A stretch of DNA of 64,000 nucleotides, taken from Shewanella halotolerans (GTDB taxonomy: Bacteria > Pseudomonadota > Gammaproteobacteria > Enterobacterales > Shewanellaceae). Positions 9,018 to 17,563 of this stretch are shown in pieces. A program made the position numbers and the translations under genes. The DNA is taken from the NCBI RefSeq assembly GCF_019457535.1, contig NZ_CP080417.1, positions 2,852,001 through 2,916,000 of the forward strand. The letters are read 5' to 3'. Numbering within the stretch: the stretch's first letter is position 1; every line of letters starts with the position of its first letter. Under the pieces are notes generated by a model. That model saw only the letters and a program-made list of their open reading frames with translations. It was not told the origin of the DNA and ran no database searches.

Positions 9018-9046
9018 TTTCGAGTGCCTACACAAGCTGATAGAAT
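9018..9046 (+). promoter_or_regulatory. Possible promoter of purMN
   Basis: TTTCGA (9018-9023) and TAGAAT (9041-9046) are separated by exactly 17 bp, about 45 bp before the purM start. The -35 element is weak. I looked for a PurR operator resembling ACGCAAACGTTTTCGT and did not find a good one. Confidence 0.35.
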
Positions 9047-9092
9047 AGCGCCGCATAAAAATCCAATAACGATGTACCCGAGAGGATCCTCC

Positions 9093-10130
9093 GTGAGCAC
9101 TCCTACCCAGCTAAGCTATAAAGATGCAGGTGTTGATATCGACGCAGGCAATGCCCTTGTAGACAATATCAAATCTGCCGTTAAACGTACCCACCGCCCG
9201 GAAGTCATGGGCAACCTAGGTGGTTTTGGCGCACTTTGCGAGCTGCCAACTAAGTACAAACATCCAGTTCTTGTGTCTGGCACCGATGGTGTTGGTACCA
9301 AGCTTAGACTGGCTATCGATTATCAGAAACATGACAGCGTAGGTATCGACCTGGTTGCCATGTGTGTCAACGATCTGATTGTTGCCGGTGCAGAGCCCCT
9401 GTTTTTCCTCGACTATTACGCCACAGGCAAGCTAGATGTTGCGACCGCGACCTCTGTGGTTAACGGCATTGCCGAAGGTTGTGCTCAATCAGGTTGCGCC
9501 CTGATCGGTGGTGAAACCGCCGAGATGCCTGGCATGTACGAAGGCGAAGACTACGACTTAGCTGGCTTCTGCGTCGGCGTTGTCGAGAAAGAAGATGTAC
9601 TCGACGGTTCTAAAGTGGTTGCCGGTGACGCGCTGATCGCCCTGGGCTCAAGCGGTCCACACTCAAACGGTTACTCACTGATCCGCAAGGTACTGGAAGT
9701 GAGCAAGGCCGATCCTCAGCAAGACCTCGAAGGCAAGCCGCTGATCGACCACCTACTGGAACCGACCAAGATTTATGTTAAGCCGCTGCTTAAGCTGCTT
9801 GAGAAGCATGACATCCACGCCATGGCGCATATCACTGGCGGTGGCTTCTGGGAAAACATCCCACGCGTGCTACCTGATGATGCTAAAGCTGTGGTAAAAG
9901 GCGACTCATGGCAATGGCCTACCGTTTTCAACTGGTTGATGGAAAACGGTAATATCGCCGAGTTTGAAATGTACCGTACCTTCAACTGTGGTGTCGGCAT
10001 GATCATCGCCCTGCCACAGGATCAGGTCGATGCGGCGCTAACCCTGCTTAAGGCCGAAGGTGAAAACGCTTGGCTCATCGGTGACATTGCCAGCCGCAAT
10101 GGCGACGAAGAGCAAGTGGAGATTTGCTAA
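9093..10130 (+). CDS. purM: Phosphoribosylformylglycinamidine cyclo-ligase (AIR synthetase)
   Basis: PurM performs the fifth step of purine synthesis, closing the imidazole ring of FGAM with ATP to give AIR. I place the start at the GTG at 9093, six bases after an AGAGGA site. This gives 345 residues, the E. coli length, beginning VSTPTQLSYKDAGVDI; frames starting at 8997 or 9072 only add unrelated residues. Conserved blocks include SGTDGVGTKLRLA, GGETAEMPGMY, SGPHSNGYSL and ITGGGFWENIPR. It overlaps purN by one base (TAATG), so the two are translationally coupled. Confidence 0.96.
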   Translation: MSTPTQLSYKDAGVDIDAGNALVDNIKSAVKRTHRPEVMGNLGGFGALCELPTKYKHPVLVSGTDGVGTKLRLAIDYQKHDSVGIDLVAMCVNDLIVAGAEPLFFLDYYATGKLDVATATSVVNGIAEGCAQSGCALIGGETAEMPGMYEGEDYDLAGFCVGVVEKEDVLDGSKVVAGDALIALGSSGPHSNGYSLIRKVLEVSKADPQQDLEGKPLIDHLLEPTKIYVKPLLKLLEKHDIHAMAHITGGGFWENIPRVLPDDAKAVVKGDSWQWPTVFNWLMENGNIAEFEMYRTFNCGVGMIIALPQDQVDAALTLLKAEGENAWLIGDIASRNGDEEQVEIC

Positions 10131-10774
10131 TGTCCAACTGCTGTCGCGTTATCGTCCTGGTCTCTGGTAATGGCAGCAATCTGCAAGCCATCATCGACGG
10201 TTGTGACGATAACCTGGACGCCGAAGTCGTTGGCGTGATCAGCAATAAGCCCGATGCCTATGGCCTGGTGCGTGCGCATCAGAGTGAGATCGATACCAGC
10301 TGCGTGATCCCCCATGAGGGCGAGTCTCGCAGCGACTATGATCTGCGTCTCAAGGCGGCCATCGACAAGTATCAGCCAGATCTTATCGTGCTGGCGGGCT
10401 TTATGCGTATCCTGAGCGACGATTTCGTCAAGCAGTTCGAGGGACGAATGATCAACATTCATCCTTCGCTGCTACCAAAATACACAGGTCTGCATACCCA
10501 TCAGCGAGCGATCGACGCCGGTGACAGCGAGCATGGCGCCAGCGTACACTTCGTGACCCCAGAGCTGGATGCCGGCCCTGTGATCCTGCAGGCCAAGGTG
10601 CCCGTCTATCCCGAGGATGATGCCAGCGTGCTGGCAGAAAGAGTGCATGAGCAGGAACACGCCATCTATCCCCTAGTGGTGAAATGGTTCAGCCAGCAGC
10701 GCCTGCGCATGACTGACGGCAAAGCTTATCTTGACGATCAACCGCTTGGTCCTATGGGCTACGCCGCTGACTAA
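10130..10774 (+). CDS. purN: Phosphoribosylglycinamide formyltransferase 1
   Basis: PurN transfers a formyl group from 10-formyl-tetrahydrofolate to GAR in the third step of purine synthesis. The 214-residue protein has the N-terminal VSGNGSNLQAI phosphate loop and the catalytic Asn-His pair in NIHPSLLPKYTG, with the catalytic Asp further on in the LDAGPVI block. The ATG overlaps the purM stop codon; an upstream in-frame TTG at 10124 is less likely. A strong terminator follows 30 bp after the stop and ends the purMN unit. Confidence 0.96.
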   Translation: MSNCCRVIVLVSGNGSNLQAIIDGCDDNLDAEVVGVISNKPDAYGLVRAHQSEIDTSCVIPHEGESRSDYDLRLKAAIDKYQPDLIVLAGFMRILSDDFVKQFEGRMINIHPSLLPKYTGLHTHQRAIDAGDSEHGASVHFVTPELDAGPVILQAKVPVYPEDDASVLAERVHEQEHAIYPLVVKWFSQQRLRMTDGKAYLDDQPLGPMGYAAD

Positions 10775-10802
10775 TCCTTTAAGGCATTAGCTTATAGCAG
10801 AC

Positions 10803-10831
10803 AAAAAAGAGACCCTAGGGTCTCTTTTTTA
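10803..10831 (+). terminator. Terminator of purMN
   Basis: AAAAGAGACCCTAGGGTCTCTTTT forms a perfect stem followed by T residues, just after purN. Confidence 0.88.
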
Positions 10832-11052
10832 TTGGCGTAAGCGCATTCTTAAACAGCTTGTATGTTATGCCTTACCTCTTTGGCGACATACCTTGCTCCA
10901 CAGCAGAAACACCCGCCCATCTTAACCGCTAAGCTCAAAGCGTCCCTTTATTGCTGGCCAGACTAAATAATTCACCAAATTACGTTGTTTTTAAAACACA
11001 ATTGGTTTTAGATGAAGGCAGTTGACTTTCTGCTAGCAAGATGAGACCTAAG

Positions 11053-11799
11053 ATGAAAAACGTAATTTGTGATATTGATGGTGTACTGCTACATGACAAT
11101 AAGTTGATCCCTGGCAGCGATAAGTTTATCCATCGCATTCTCGAGCAGGGAAACCCGCTGGTCATACTGACCAACTACCCGGTACAGACGGGTAAAGATC
11201 TCCAAAACCGCCTCGGCGCCGCCGGGATCCAGGTACCAGAGGAGTGTTTCTACACCTCGGCCATGGCTACGGCAGACTTCCTCAAGCATCAGACGGGTGA
11301 CAAGGCCTTTGTGATCGGTGAAGGCGCCCTCACTCACGAGCTCTACAAGGCCGGCTTTACCATTACCGACATCAACCCAGATTTTGTCATCGTCGGTGAG
11401 ACCCGCTCCTACAACTGGGACATGATCCACAAGGCCGCCCAGTTTGTCGCCGCCGGCGCCCGCTTCATCGCCACCAACCCGGATACTCACGGCCCGGCCC
11501 ACAGCCCTGCCTGTGGTGCCCTGTGCGCGCCTATCGAGCGCATCTCGGGTCGCATGCCCTTCTACGTGGGTAAGCCCAGCTCCTGGATCATCCGCAGCGC
11601 CCTGAACCATATCGGCGGCCACTCGGAAAATACCGTCATCATCGGCGACAACATGCGCACCGATATCCTGGCAGGATTCCAGGCGGGTCTGGAAACCATC
11701 TTAGTCACCAGCGGCGTCAGTCAGATAAAAGATATCGACAAGGAGCCTTTCAGGCCCAACCATGTGTTTGACTGCGCAGGTGATATCGACGTCATCTAG
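11053..11799 (+). CDS. nagD: NagD-type nucleotide phosphatase (HAD-IIA)
   Basis: This HAD-superfamily phosphatase matches E. coli NagD almost throughout (248 versus 250 residues). E. coli NagD dephosphorylates nucleoside monophosphates, UMP and GMP best. The DIDGVLLHD motif supplies the nucleophile D7 and the acid D9. TNYPVQTG, VGKPSSWIIR and IIGDNMRTDI are motifs II-IV, and a C2-type cap lies between. I start at the ATG at 11053, giving MKNVICDIDG; an ATG at 11041 is in frame. Unlike in E. coli it is not in a nag operon. Confidence 0.9.
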   Translation: MKNVICDIDGVLLHDNKLIPGSDKFIHRILEQGNPLVILTNYPVQTGKDLQNRLGAAGIQVPEECFYTSAMATADFLKHQTGDKAFVIGEGALTHELYKAGFTITDINPDFVIVGETRSYNWDMIHKAAQFVAAGARFIATNPDTHGPAHSPACGALCAPIERISGRMPFYVGKPSSWIIRSALNHIGGHSENTVIIGDNMRTDILAGFQAGLETILVTSGVSQIKDIDKEPFRPNHVFDCAGDIDVI

Positions 11800-11828
11800 C
11801 TTGTTTAGCCAACGAATTCACTAGCCAA

Positions 11829-11856
11829 GACGCGCGGTCCAGACCGCGCGTTTTTT
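11829..11856 (+). terminator. Terminator of nagD
   Basis: CGCGCGGTC pairs with GACCGCGCG around a two-base loop, followed by six T residues. Confidence 0.88.
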
Positions 11857-12020
11857 ATCCTCTGTCTGCACAAGATTTATCCCTATCAGCCCAGCTGCCA
11901 TCGGCCTTTCATCAAACATAAAGCGTAACATTTAATCGCCCCACCTCCCTTGATAATGCCGGTCATCTTATTCATCATGTGGTCGCGATTAATAAATAAC
12001 AAAAACAAATAGGAAGTCCC

Positions 12021-13682
12021 ATGCGTTTTGCCCTACCCACCTGTGCTCTGGTGTTCCTCAGCGCCTGTAGCCAGCATGCTCCCCAGCTAAGTAGCGAAGA
12101 GCAAGTTCCCGCCTTTAACGAAGCCAGATTCAGGCTGGATATTCAGACCCTCTCCTCGGATAAATTTGAGGGCCGCGCCCCCACAACCCAAGGTGAGGCG
12201 CTGACGCTGGATTATCTCAGCAAGGCCTTTGCCGCTGCCGGACTGGTCGGTGCCAACGATGGCAGCTTCCTACAACCTGTGCCTATGGTCAGCTATACCG
12301 CCAGCGAGTCGCAAACAGTGACCCTTGGCGATCTGCCGATGCACTACCGTCAGGATATCGTCCTGGGCAGTCGCCACGACAATCAAGGGGTGGAGATTAA
12401 AGATGCGCCGCTGGTCTTTGTCGGCTACGGCATCAAGGCGCCGGAATATCATTGGGACGACTATCAAGGCCTGGATATGAAGGGCAAGATCGCTCTGATC
12501 CTGGTGAACGACCCCGGCTTTGCCCTGCCAGAGTCAGGCAAGTTTAACGGCAAGGCGATGACCTACTACGGCCGCTGGAGCTATAAGTTTGAAGAAGCTA
12601 GCCGCCAGGGTGCGCTCGGCGCCATCATCATCCACGATACCAAGCCGGCTTCCTATCCTTGGTCAGTGGTAGAAAACAGCTGGACAGGCGCTCAGCAAGA
12701 TCTGGTACTGGATAAGGCCACGCAGGACAGCCGTGTACAGGTCGAAGGCTGGATCACCAAGGAAAAAGCCAGCGAGTTGTTCGACAGCGCAGGCTTGTCG
12801 CTGGCGACCTTAAGCGATCGCGCCGCCAGCAGCCCGGTTAATGTCGCACTGCAAAAATCTGCCAACATCGCCTTCGCCAACAAGGCGGAATATGCCGATA
12901 GCTACAACGTGGTGGCCACCCTCCCCGGTCAAGGCGCAAGTGATGAGCAGATCCTCTTTACCGCCCACTGGGACCATATCGGCCTGGACAGCAGCAAGCA
13001 GGGCGATCAGATCTATAACGGCGCCCTGGACAATGCCTCTGGCACAGCAGGGATCCTGGAGATCGCCCGCCAGTTTGCCACCCAGGCCAAGCAAGGTAAG
13101 CCGCTCAAACGCTCGCTCACCTTCGTCGCCACCACAGGCGAAGAGCAGGGATTGTTAGGTTCGCGCTATTACGCCGCCAACCCTGTCTATCCGCTGGACA
13201 AGACAGTAGCCGTCTTCAACCTGGACAGCACCAATATCTATGGGCGTACATCGGATTACACTATCGTGGGCAAAGGCAAGTCACAGCTGGAAACCTATCT
13301 GGTCGAGGCGGCCAGCGGCCAGCAGCGCACTGCGGTGAGTGAGACGCGCCCAGAGTCTGGCGGCTTCTTCCGCTCAGACCACTTCAGCTTCGCCAAGTAT
13401 GGCGTGCCAGCGGTATTTGCCGGTGGCGGCAACAATCCGGTCGATGATGCCACGGCTAAGTACAAGGCCGAGATGAAAGCGCAGATGAAGGGCTGTTACC
13501 ACAATGTCTGCGACGAATATCGCGCCGACTGGGATCTCTCCGGCGCCCTGGAAGATCTTGGGGTCTACTATCAGGCCGCTCAACGCCTGGGTAACAACGG
13601 CGACTGGCCCGGCTATTATGCCGGCACCGAGTTCCACCAGCTGCGCCCGGCAACCACAAATGAGACTGCAACCGCCGAGTAA
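12021..13682 (+). CDS. M28 family metallopeptidase, PA-domain lipoprotein
   Basis: The protein has 553 residues. Its lipoprotein signal ends LSAC at about residue 16, so it is membrane-anchored outside the cytoplasm. A protease-associated (PA) insert is followed by the M28 catalytic domain. Zinc ligands are visible in order: AHWDHIG (His), GALDNASG (bridging Asp), ATTGEEQGLLGS (catalytic Glu and Glu ligand), FNLDST (Asp) and RSDHFSF (His). M28 enzymes of this layout are aminopeptidases with two zinc ions. The start follows AGGAAG closely. It lies alone between two terminators. Confidence 0.9.
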   Translation: MRFALPTCALVFLSACSQHAPQLSSEEQVPAFNEARFRLDIQTLSSDKFEGRAPTTQGEALTLDYLSKAFAAAGLVGANDGSFLQPVPMVSYTASESQTVTLGDLPMHYRQDIVLGSRHDNQGVEIKDAPLVFVGYGIKAPEYHWDDYQGLDMKGKIALILVNDPGFALPESGKFNGKAMTYYGRWSYKFEEASRQGALGAIIIHDTKPASYPWSVVENSWTGAQQDLVLDKATQDSRVQVEGWITKEKASELFDSAGLSLATLSDRAASSPVNVALQKSANIAFANKAEYADSYNVVATLPGQGASDEQILFTAHWDHIGLDSSKQGDQIYNGALDNASGTAGILEIARQFATQAKQGKPLKRSLTFVATTGEEQGLLGSRYYAANPVYPLDKTVAVFNLDSTNIYGRTSDYTIVGKGKSQLETYLVEAASGQQRTAVSETRPESGGFFRSDHFSFAKYGVPAVFAGGGNNPVDDATAKYKAEMKAQMKGCYHNVCDEYRADWDLSGALEDLGVYYQAAQRLGNNGDWPGYYAGTEFHQLRPATTNETATAE

Positions 13683-13708
13683 CTAAGGTTTTCGGCAACA
13701 CATGAATA

Positions 13709-13733
13709 AAAGGCTTCCATCGGAAGCCTTTTT
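13709..13733 (+). terminator. Terminator of the M28 peptidase gene
   Basis: AGGCTTCC pairs with GGAAGCCT around a short loop and is followed by five T residues. Confidence 0.85.
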
Positions 13734-14021
13734 GTTTATTTATCCGCCAGTCACGCCATTTTTTACCTGCTCGACTAAAATCCAGACTGAGATTAAGAAT
13801 GCACAAATCCCACCTCAGATAAGGGACTATAAATAGAGATTCCATAATTAAAACCGTAAACAATAAAACAAAACTCAAAATCACCACCATCAAAACCACG
13901 AAAACAACACCAAAAAAGCGAATTTTATGATGTTTTGATAATTTTCAGGCTTGGCAGATGAAGAAAATGCTGTCAAAGTGATTGGCAATTGAGATTTATA
14001 CCGTTTTCTGGAGCTTTCATT
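13734..14021. other. Leader region of asnB with a G-poor A/C-rich tract
   Basis: From about 13845 to 13912 the plus strand is almost devoid of G and made mostly of A and C, unlike anything else in the window. If transcribed it would be a single-stranded leader. No ATG-started leader peptide is in frame across it, and I see no riboswitch fold. The frame on the opposite strand here is a shadow. Confidence 0.45.
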
Positions 14022-15680
14022 ATGTGTTCAATATTTGCGATTCTCGACATCCAAACCGATGCCACGCCGCTACGCCAGGTTGCCCTGGAGATGTCAAAGT
14101 TGCTGCGCCATCGCGGCCCCGACTGGTCAGGGATCTATGCCAGCGACAAGGCGATCCTCGCCCATGAGCGTCTGGCCATCGTCGATATCGAGCATGGCGC
14201 CCAGCCACTGCTGTCAGAAGATGGAAGCCTGATCCTGGCTGTCAACGGTGAGATCTACAACCACAAGGAACTCAAGGCCGAACTGGGTGACAAGTACAGC
14301 TATCAGACCAACTCAGACTGCGAGGTGATCCTGGCCCTGTATCAGGAATACGGCACCGAGTTTCTGGACAAGCTCAACGGTATCTTCGCCTTCGTACTCT
14401 ACGACAAGCGCAGCGACAGCTACCTGATTGGCCGGGATCACATGGGGATCATCCCCCTCTACACAGGCCATGATGCCGAAGGCAACTTCTATGTCGCCTC
14501 GGAGATGAAGGCGCTGATGCCCGTCTGTAAGACGGTCGAGACCTTCAAACCAGGTCACTACCTGACCAAAAGCGGTGAGACCCACTACTACCAGCGAGAC
14601 TGGCAGTCTTTCGAGGCGGTACAGGACAACGCGGCCAGCGTGGAAGAACTGCGCGAGGCACTAGAAGCCGCGGTCAAGCGTCAGCTGATGTCAGATGTGC
14701 CCTATGGCGTGCTGCTCTCCGGCGGACTGGATTCTTCGGTGGTATCGGCCATCACCCAGACCTTCGCCAAGCGCCGCATCGAAGATGACGGTGCCAGCGA
14801 TGCCTGGTGGCCGCAGCTGCACTCCTTCGCCGTTGGTCTGACCGGCGCGCCGGATCTGGCGGCGGCGCAGAAGGTGGCCGATGCCATAGGCACAATCCAC
14901 CATGAGATCACCTTCAGCTTCCAGGAAGGCCTAGATGCGCTTAAGGATGTGATCTATCACCTGGAGACTTACGATGTCACCACCATACGTGCGGCAACCC
15001 CCATGTATCTGATGGCGCGTAAGATCAAGGCGATGGGGATCAAGATGGTATTGTCTGGCGAAGGCGCCGACGAGCTGTTTGGCGGCTACCTCTATTTCCA
15101 CAAGGCGCCAAACGCCCAGGCCTTCCACGAGGAGCTGGTGCGTAAACTAGACAAGTTGCACCTGTTCGACTGCCTGCGCGCCAACAAGGCGATGGCGGCC
15201 TGGGGCTTAGAGGCGCGCGTGCCCTTCCTCGACAAGGCGTTTATCGACACGGCGATGCGTATCAACCCTGAGGCCAAGATGTCCAAAGATGGCCGCATCG
15301 AGAAGCATATCCTGCGTCAGGCCTTCGAACACAAGCTGCCGCAAGAGGTGGCATGGCGTCAGAAGGAGCAGTTTAGCGATGGCGTCGGCTACTCCTGGAT
15401 CGATGGCCTGAAGGAACATGCCGCGGCCCAGGTGGACGATCTGCAACTGGCCAACGCCAAGTTCAGGTTCCCTTACAACACGCCTGAGACCAAGGAAGCC
15501 TACTTCTACCGTTGCTTCTTCGAAGAGCACTTCCCGCTGCCATCGGCCGCCGAGACAGTGCCGGGTGGCAAGTCGGTCGCCTGCTCTACCCCCGAGGCGC
15601 TGGCCTGGGATGAGAGCCTGCAAGGGATCATCGACCCCTCGGGCCGTGCGGTACAATCGGTGCACGAGAGTGCCTACTAG
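14022..15680 (+). CDS. asnB: Asparagine synthase (glutamine-hydrolysing)
   Basis: AsnB makes asparagine from aspartate, ATP and glutamine. The start at 14022 is fixed by the glutaminase nucleophile: Cys2 must follow Met1 directly (MCSIFAIL), and a GGAG site lies eight bases upstream. The N-terminal Ntn domain has RHRGPDWSG and VNGEIYNH; the synthetase domain has the PP-loop LLSGGLDSSVV near residue 233 and SGEGADELFGGY. The 552 residues compare with 554 in E. coli. It is monocistronic with a strong terminator. Confidence 0.96.
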   Translation: MCSIFAILDIQTDATPLRQVALEMSKLLRHRGPDWSGIYASDKAILAHERLAIVDIEHGAQPLLSEDGSLILAVNGEIYNHKELKAELGDKYSYQTNSDCEVILALYQEYGTEFLDKLNGIFAFVLYDKRSDSYLIGRDHMGIIPLYTGHDAEGNFYVASEMKALMPVCKTVETFKPGHYLTKSGETHYYQRDWQSFEAVQDNAASVEELREALEAAVKRQLMSDVPYGVLLSGGLDSSVVSAITQTFAKRRIEDDGASDAWWPQLHSFAVGLTGAPDLAAAQKVADAIGTIHHEITFSFQEGLDALKDVIYHLETYDVTTIRAATPMYLMARKIKAMGIKMVLSGEGADELFGGYLYFHKAPNAQAFHEELVRKLDKLHLFDCLRANKAMAAWGLEARVPFLDKAFIDTAMRINPEAKMSKDGRIEKHILRQAFEHKLPQEVAWRQKEQFSDGVGYSWIDGLKEHAAAQVDDLQLANAKFRFPYNTPETKEAYFYRCFFEEHFPLPSAAETVPGGKSVACSTPEALAWDESLQGIIDPSGRAVQSVHESAY

Positions 15681-15700
15681 TCACTACATTTGAAAACCAT

Positions 15701-15730
15701 AAAAAAAGAGACCACTTGGTCTCTTTTTTA
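15701..15730. terminator. Bidirectional terminator after asnB
   Basis: AAAAAGAGACCACTTGGTCTCTTTTT is a perfect inverted repeat with A and T runs, between asnB and the convergent binding-protein gene. Confidence 0.87.
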
Positions 15731-15753
15731 TGCACTTTTTAACGCTCTGTGAA

Positions 15754-16527
15754 TCAATAATGCTCGAGATGATGCGTGGCAAATTCCTCGACCACTTGCA
15801 TGAAGCGCCCCTCTTCATAGGCCTGGCCAATAATCGCCTGCATCTGACCCAAAGGGATCGCCATCTGATGTCGTTTACTCACGCCGAAATAGACCAGGCG
15901 CTGCTCCTCGTGGGTATAGGGGTGCACCTTAAGCTTGTCGTCGAAATCACTGAAACGGGCCCTCAGGCTAGGCAGTACCACCTCAGAGACGATAAGCAGA
16001 TCGAAGCGTCCCTTGAGTAGCATGTTGGTCGCCGAGATCACATCATTGGTCTGCACCTTATTCAGCCCGGCATCGCTGTCGAAACGGTCGAAATACTCTG
16101 TCTCCCGCGACACGCCGATAGAAAGCGCGCTGAGATCCTCATAGTCATTCACGTTCGCCAGCGTCTGCTGGCTGATGAAGACGAAGCGACCGTCATTGCG
16201 ATAGGGCAGAAAATAGCTAAAGGCGGCCCGCTCAGGCTTGGCGTATATTCCGGCCAACACATCGACGCTACCCTGCTCTAGCATATGCAGGCAACGGGCG
16301 AAGTTAGGGCTGGCAATATAGGTTAACTGGCGCTGTAACAGGCTGGCAAACAGCTCGAGCGCGGCGATATTCTCGCCTATGGGTGGCTGCTCAGGCTGTA
16401 GGATCTGAAACGGCGGATAGTGGTCGATACAGACCCGCATTACTCGCTCGTCTTCGACCTCACCGGCATAAATGGGCTGCGCGGCGAGCAAGCCCGCCGC
16501 TAACATCAAGGCCCTAGTAAGCTGCAT
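15754..16527 (-). CDS. Periplasmic solute-binding protein family 3 (orphan)
   Basis: The 257-residue protein has a signal peptide of about 21 residues ending IYAGE. The mature part opens RVCIDHYPPFQIL, the usual first strand of SBP_bac_3 proteins, and later has a serine- and glycine-containing hinge (LSIGVSRETEYF). No transporter components are adjacent. It may be a scavenging receptor or act with a distant sensor. A similar but distinct orphan is at 4189-4935. Confidence 0.75.
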   Translation of the reverse strand: MQLTRALMLAAGLLAAQPIYAGEVEDERVMRVCIDHYPPFQILQPEQPPIGENIAALELFASLLQRQLTYIASPNFARCLHMLEQGSVDVLAGIYAKPERAAFSYFLPYRNDGRFVFISQQTLANVNDYEDLSALSIGVSRETEYFDRFDSDAGLNKVQTNDVISATNMLLKGRFDLLIVSEVVLPSLRARFSDFDDKLKVHPYTHEEQRLVYFGVSKRHQMAIPLGQMQAIIGQAYEEGRFMQVVEEFATHHLEHY

Positions 16528-16594
16528 TCAAGAATGACTCCTGGGACTCCATCTCCCGTTGACCATACTGCTCCTGAAAAAAAACCGGCTCATC

Positions 16595-16634
16595 AGCCGT
16601 TTAATCATTTAGCCGTTTAATCGTTTAGCCGTTT
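16595..16634. repeat. 16-bp tandem repeat across the 3' end of the tautomerase gene
   Basis: AGCCGTTTAATCATTT (16595-16610) and AGCCGTTTAATCGTTT (16611-16626) are adjacent, followed by a partial third copy. The array spans the stop codon of the gene ending at 16617, so the last residues are encoded by the repeat. Confidence 0.85.
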
Positions 16635-16964
16635 AAAATAATGCTCTCGTTCGATATCCAACACCTCCATGGTGATGCTGGATACAGAAGCGCACAGCGG
16701 CGCGATCAGGCGATCGACACACTGCATCAGGTGCAGTTTCTGTTCACTGCTGCGCCCCGGCATGATCTTAAAGCTGATATGAATAAAGCTAGCAGCTTTT
16801 GCCTCGCCAACACAGTAATGCTCGGCGCTATAGGCGCGAGACTTGATACTGGCGGGCTCAAACAGATCGCTCTCGATGGCGCCGCGATGCACCTGCTCAA
16901 CCAGGTTGTCGATGGCAATCTGCTGCGCCAGCGGCGCGCTATATTCGATGATACAATGAGGCAT
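16617..16964 (-). CDS. 5-carboxymethyl-2-hydroxymuconate isomerase family protein
   Basis: The 115-residue protein starts MPHCIIEYS. The proline after Met, which becomes the catalytic N-terminal base in the tautomerase superfamily, and the C-IIEYS strand are typical of CHMI. In homoprotocatechuate degradation CHMI isomerises 5-carboxymethyl-2-hydroxymuconate. No other gene of that pathway is here, so the true substrate is uncertain. It follows the VOC gene by two bases and is probably co-transcribed and translationally coupled with it. Confidence 0.82.
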   Translation of the reverse strand: MPHCIIEYSAPLAQQIAIDNLVEQVHRGAIESDLFEPASIKSRAYSAEHYCVGEAKAASFIHISFKIMPGRSSEQKLHLMQCVDRLIAPLCASVSSITMEVLDIEREHYFKRLND

Positions 16965-16966
16965 TC

Positions 16967-17317
16967 TTACTCAGACCATACCGCAAACTCGTTACCGTTT
17001 GGGTCCTTAAAATGAAAACGACGACCGCCTGGAAAGGAGAAGATCTCCTGGGTGATCACGGCGCCTGCATCGGCAACCGAGGTTAGGCATACCTCTAGCG
17101 CCTTGGCATAGAGTACGATTAGCGGCGAACCAGAGGCGATATCGAATCCTTTGTCCGACAGAAAAAATCCACCGGCAATACCGGCATTGGTAAAGCAGCT
17201 GTACTCGGGACCATAATCTTCAAACTGCCAGCCGAACACCTTGCCAAAGAAGGCCTTGGTCGCGGCAATATCCTTAACCGGGATCTCGATATAGTTAATG
17301 GTCTGGTCTTGATTCAT
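16967..17317 (-). CDS. VOC (glyoxalase/bleomycin-resistance) family protein
   Basis: This 116-residue single-domain VOC protein has paired beta-alpha-beta-beta-beta modules. It opens INYIEIPVKDIAATKAFF.KVFGW and closes FHFKDPNGNEFAVWSE, the usual metal-site glutamate region. Such small proteins bind a divalent metal and act as isomerases, lyases or binding proteins; the substrate cannot be read from the sequence. It is the first gene of a two-gene unit with the tautomerase downstream. Confidence 0.82.
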   Translation of the reverse strand: MNQDQTINYIEIPVKDIAATKAFFGKVFGWQFEDYGPEYSCFTNAGIAGGFFLSDKGFDIASGSPLIVLYAKALEVCLTSVADAGAVITQEIFSFPGGRRFHFKDPNGNEFAVWSE

Positions 17318-17460
17318 TGCATTTCCTTGCAGGGATGATCGTTATTAGGTTTTGGCCCATAAACGTGAGCCAAGTATCAGTTTTCAATCTACCCTCGTTC
17401 TAAAAGTAAAGCGAGTGTTAAATCTCCCCTGCCACCGACATAGCCTAGGTTTTAGCCAAC

Positions 17461-17485
17461 AAAAAAGGGACCAAAGGTCCCTTCT
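17461..17485 (-). terminator. Terminator downstream of the DUF445 gene
   Basis: GGGACC pairs with GGTCCC; on the minus strand the stem is followed by six T. It lies about 80 bp beyond the DUF445 stop. Confidence 0.75.
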
Positions 17486-17494
17486 GAATCATTG

Positions 17495-17550
17495 AGCTTA
17501 TGAAATACAGCTTATGAAATACAGCTTTTGAAATACTGCTTATGAAAAGT
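17495..17550. repeat. Four tandem 14-bp repeats
   Basis: Units AGCTTATGAAATAC (17495-17508 and 17509-17522), AGCTTTTGAAATAC (17523-17536) and a diverged fourth (17537-17550) fill the space between the DUF445 stop and its terminator. Confidence 0.9.
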
Positions 17551-17563
17551 AAGTCTTGAGAAC

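Noticed and set aside
9001..9092. PurR operator before purM
   Set aside because: No sequence close to the 16-bp consensus palindrome is visible.
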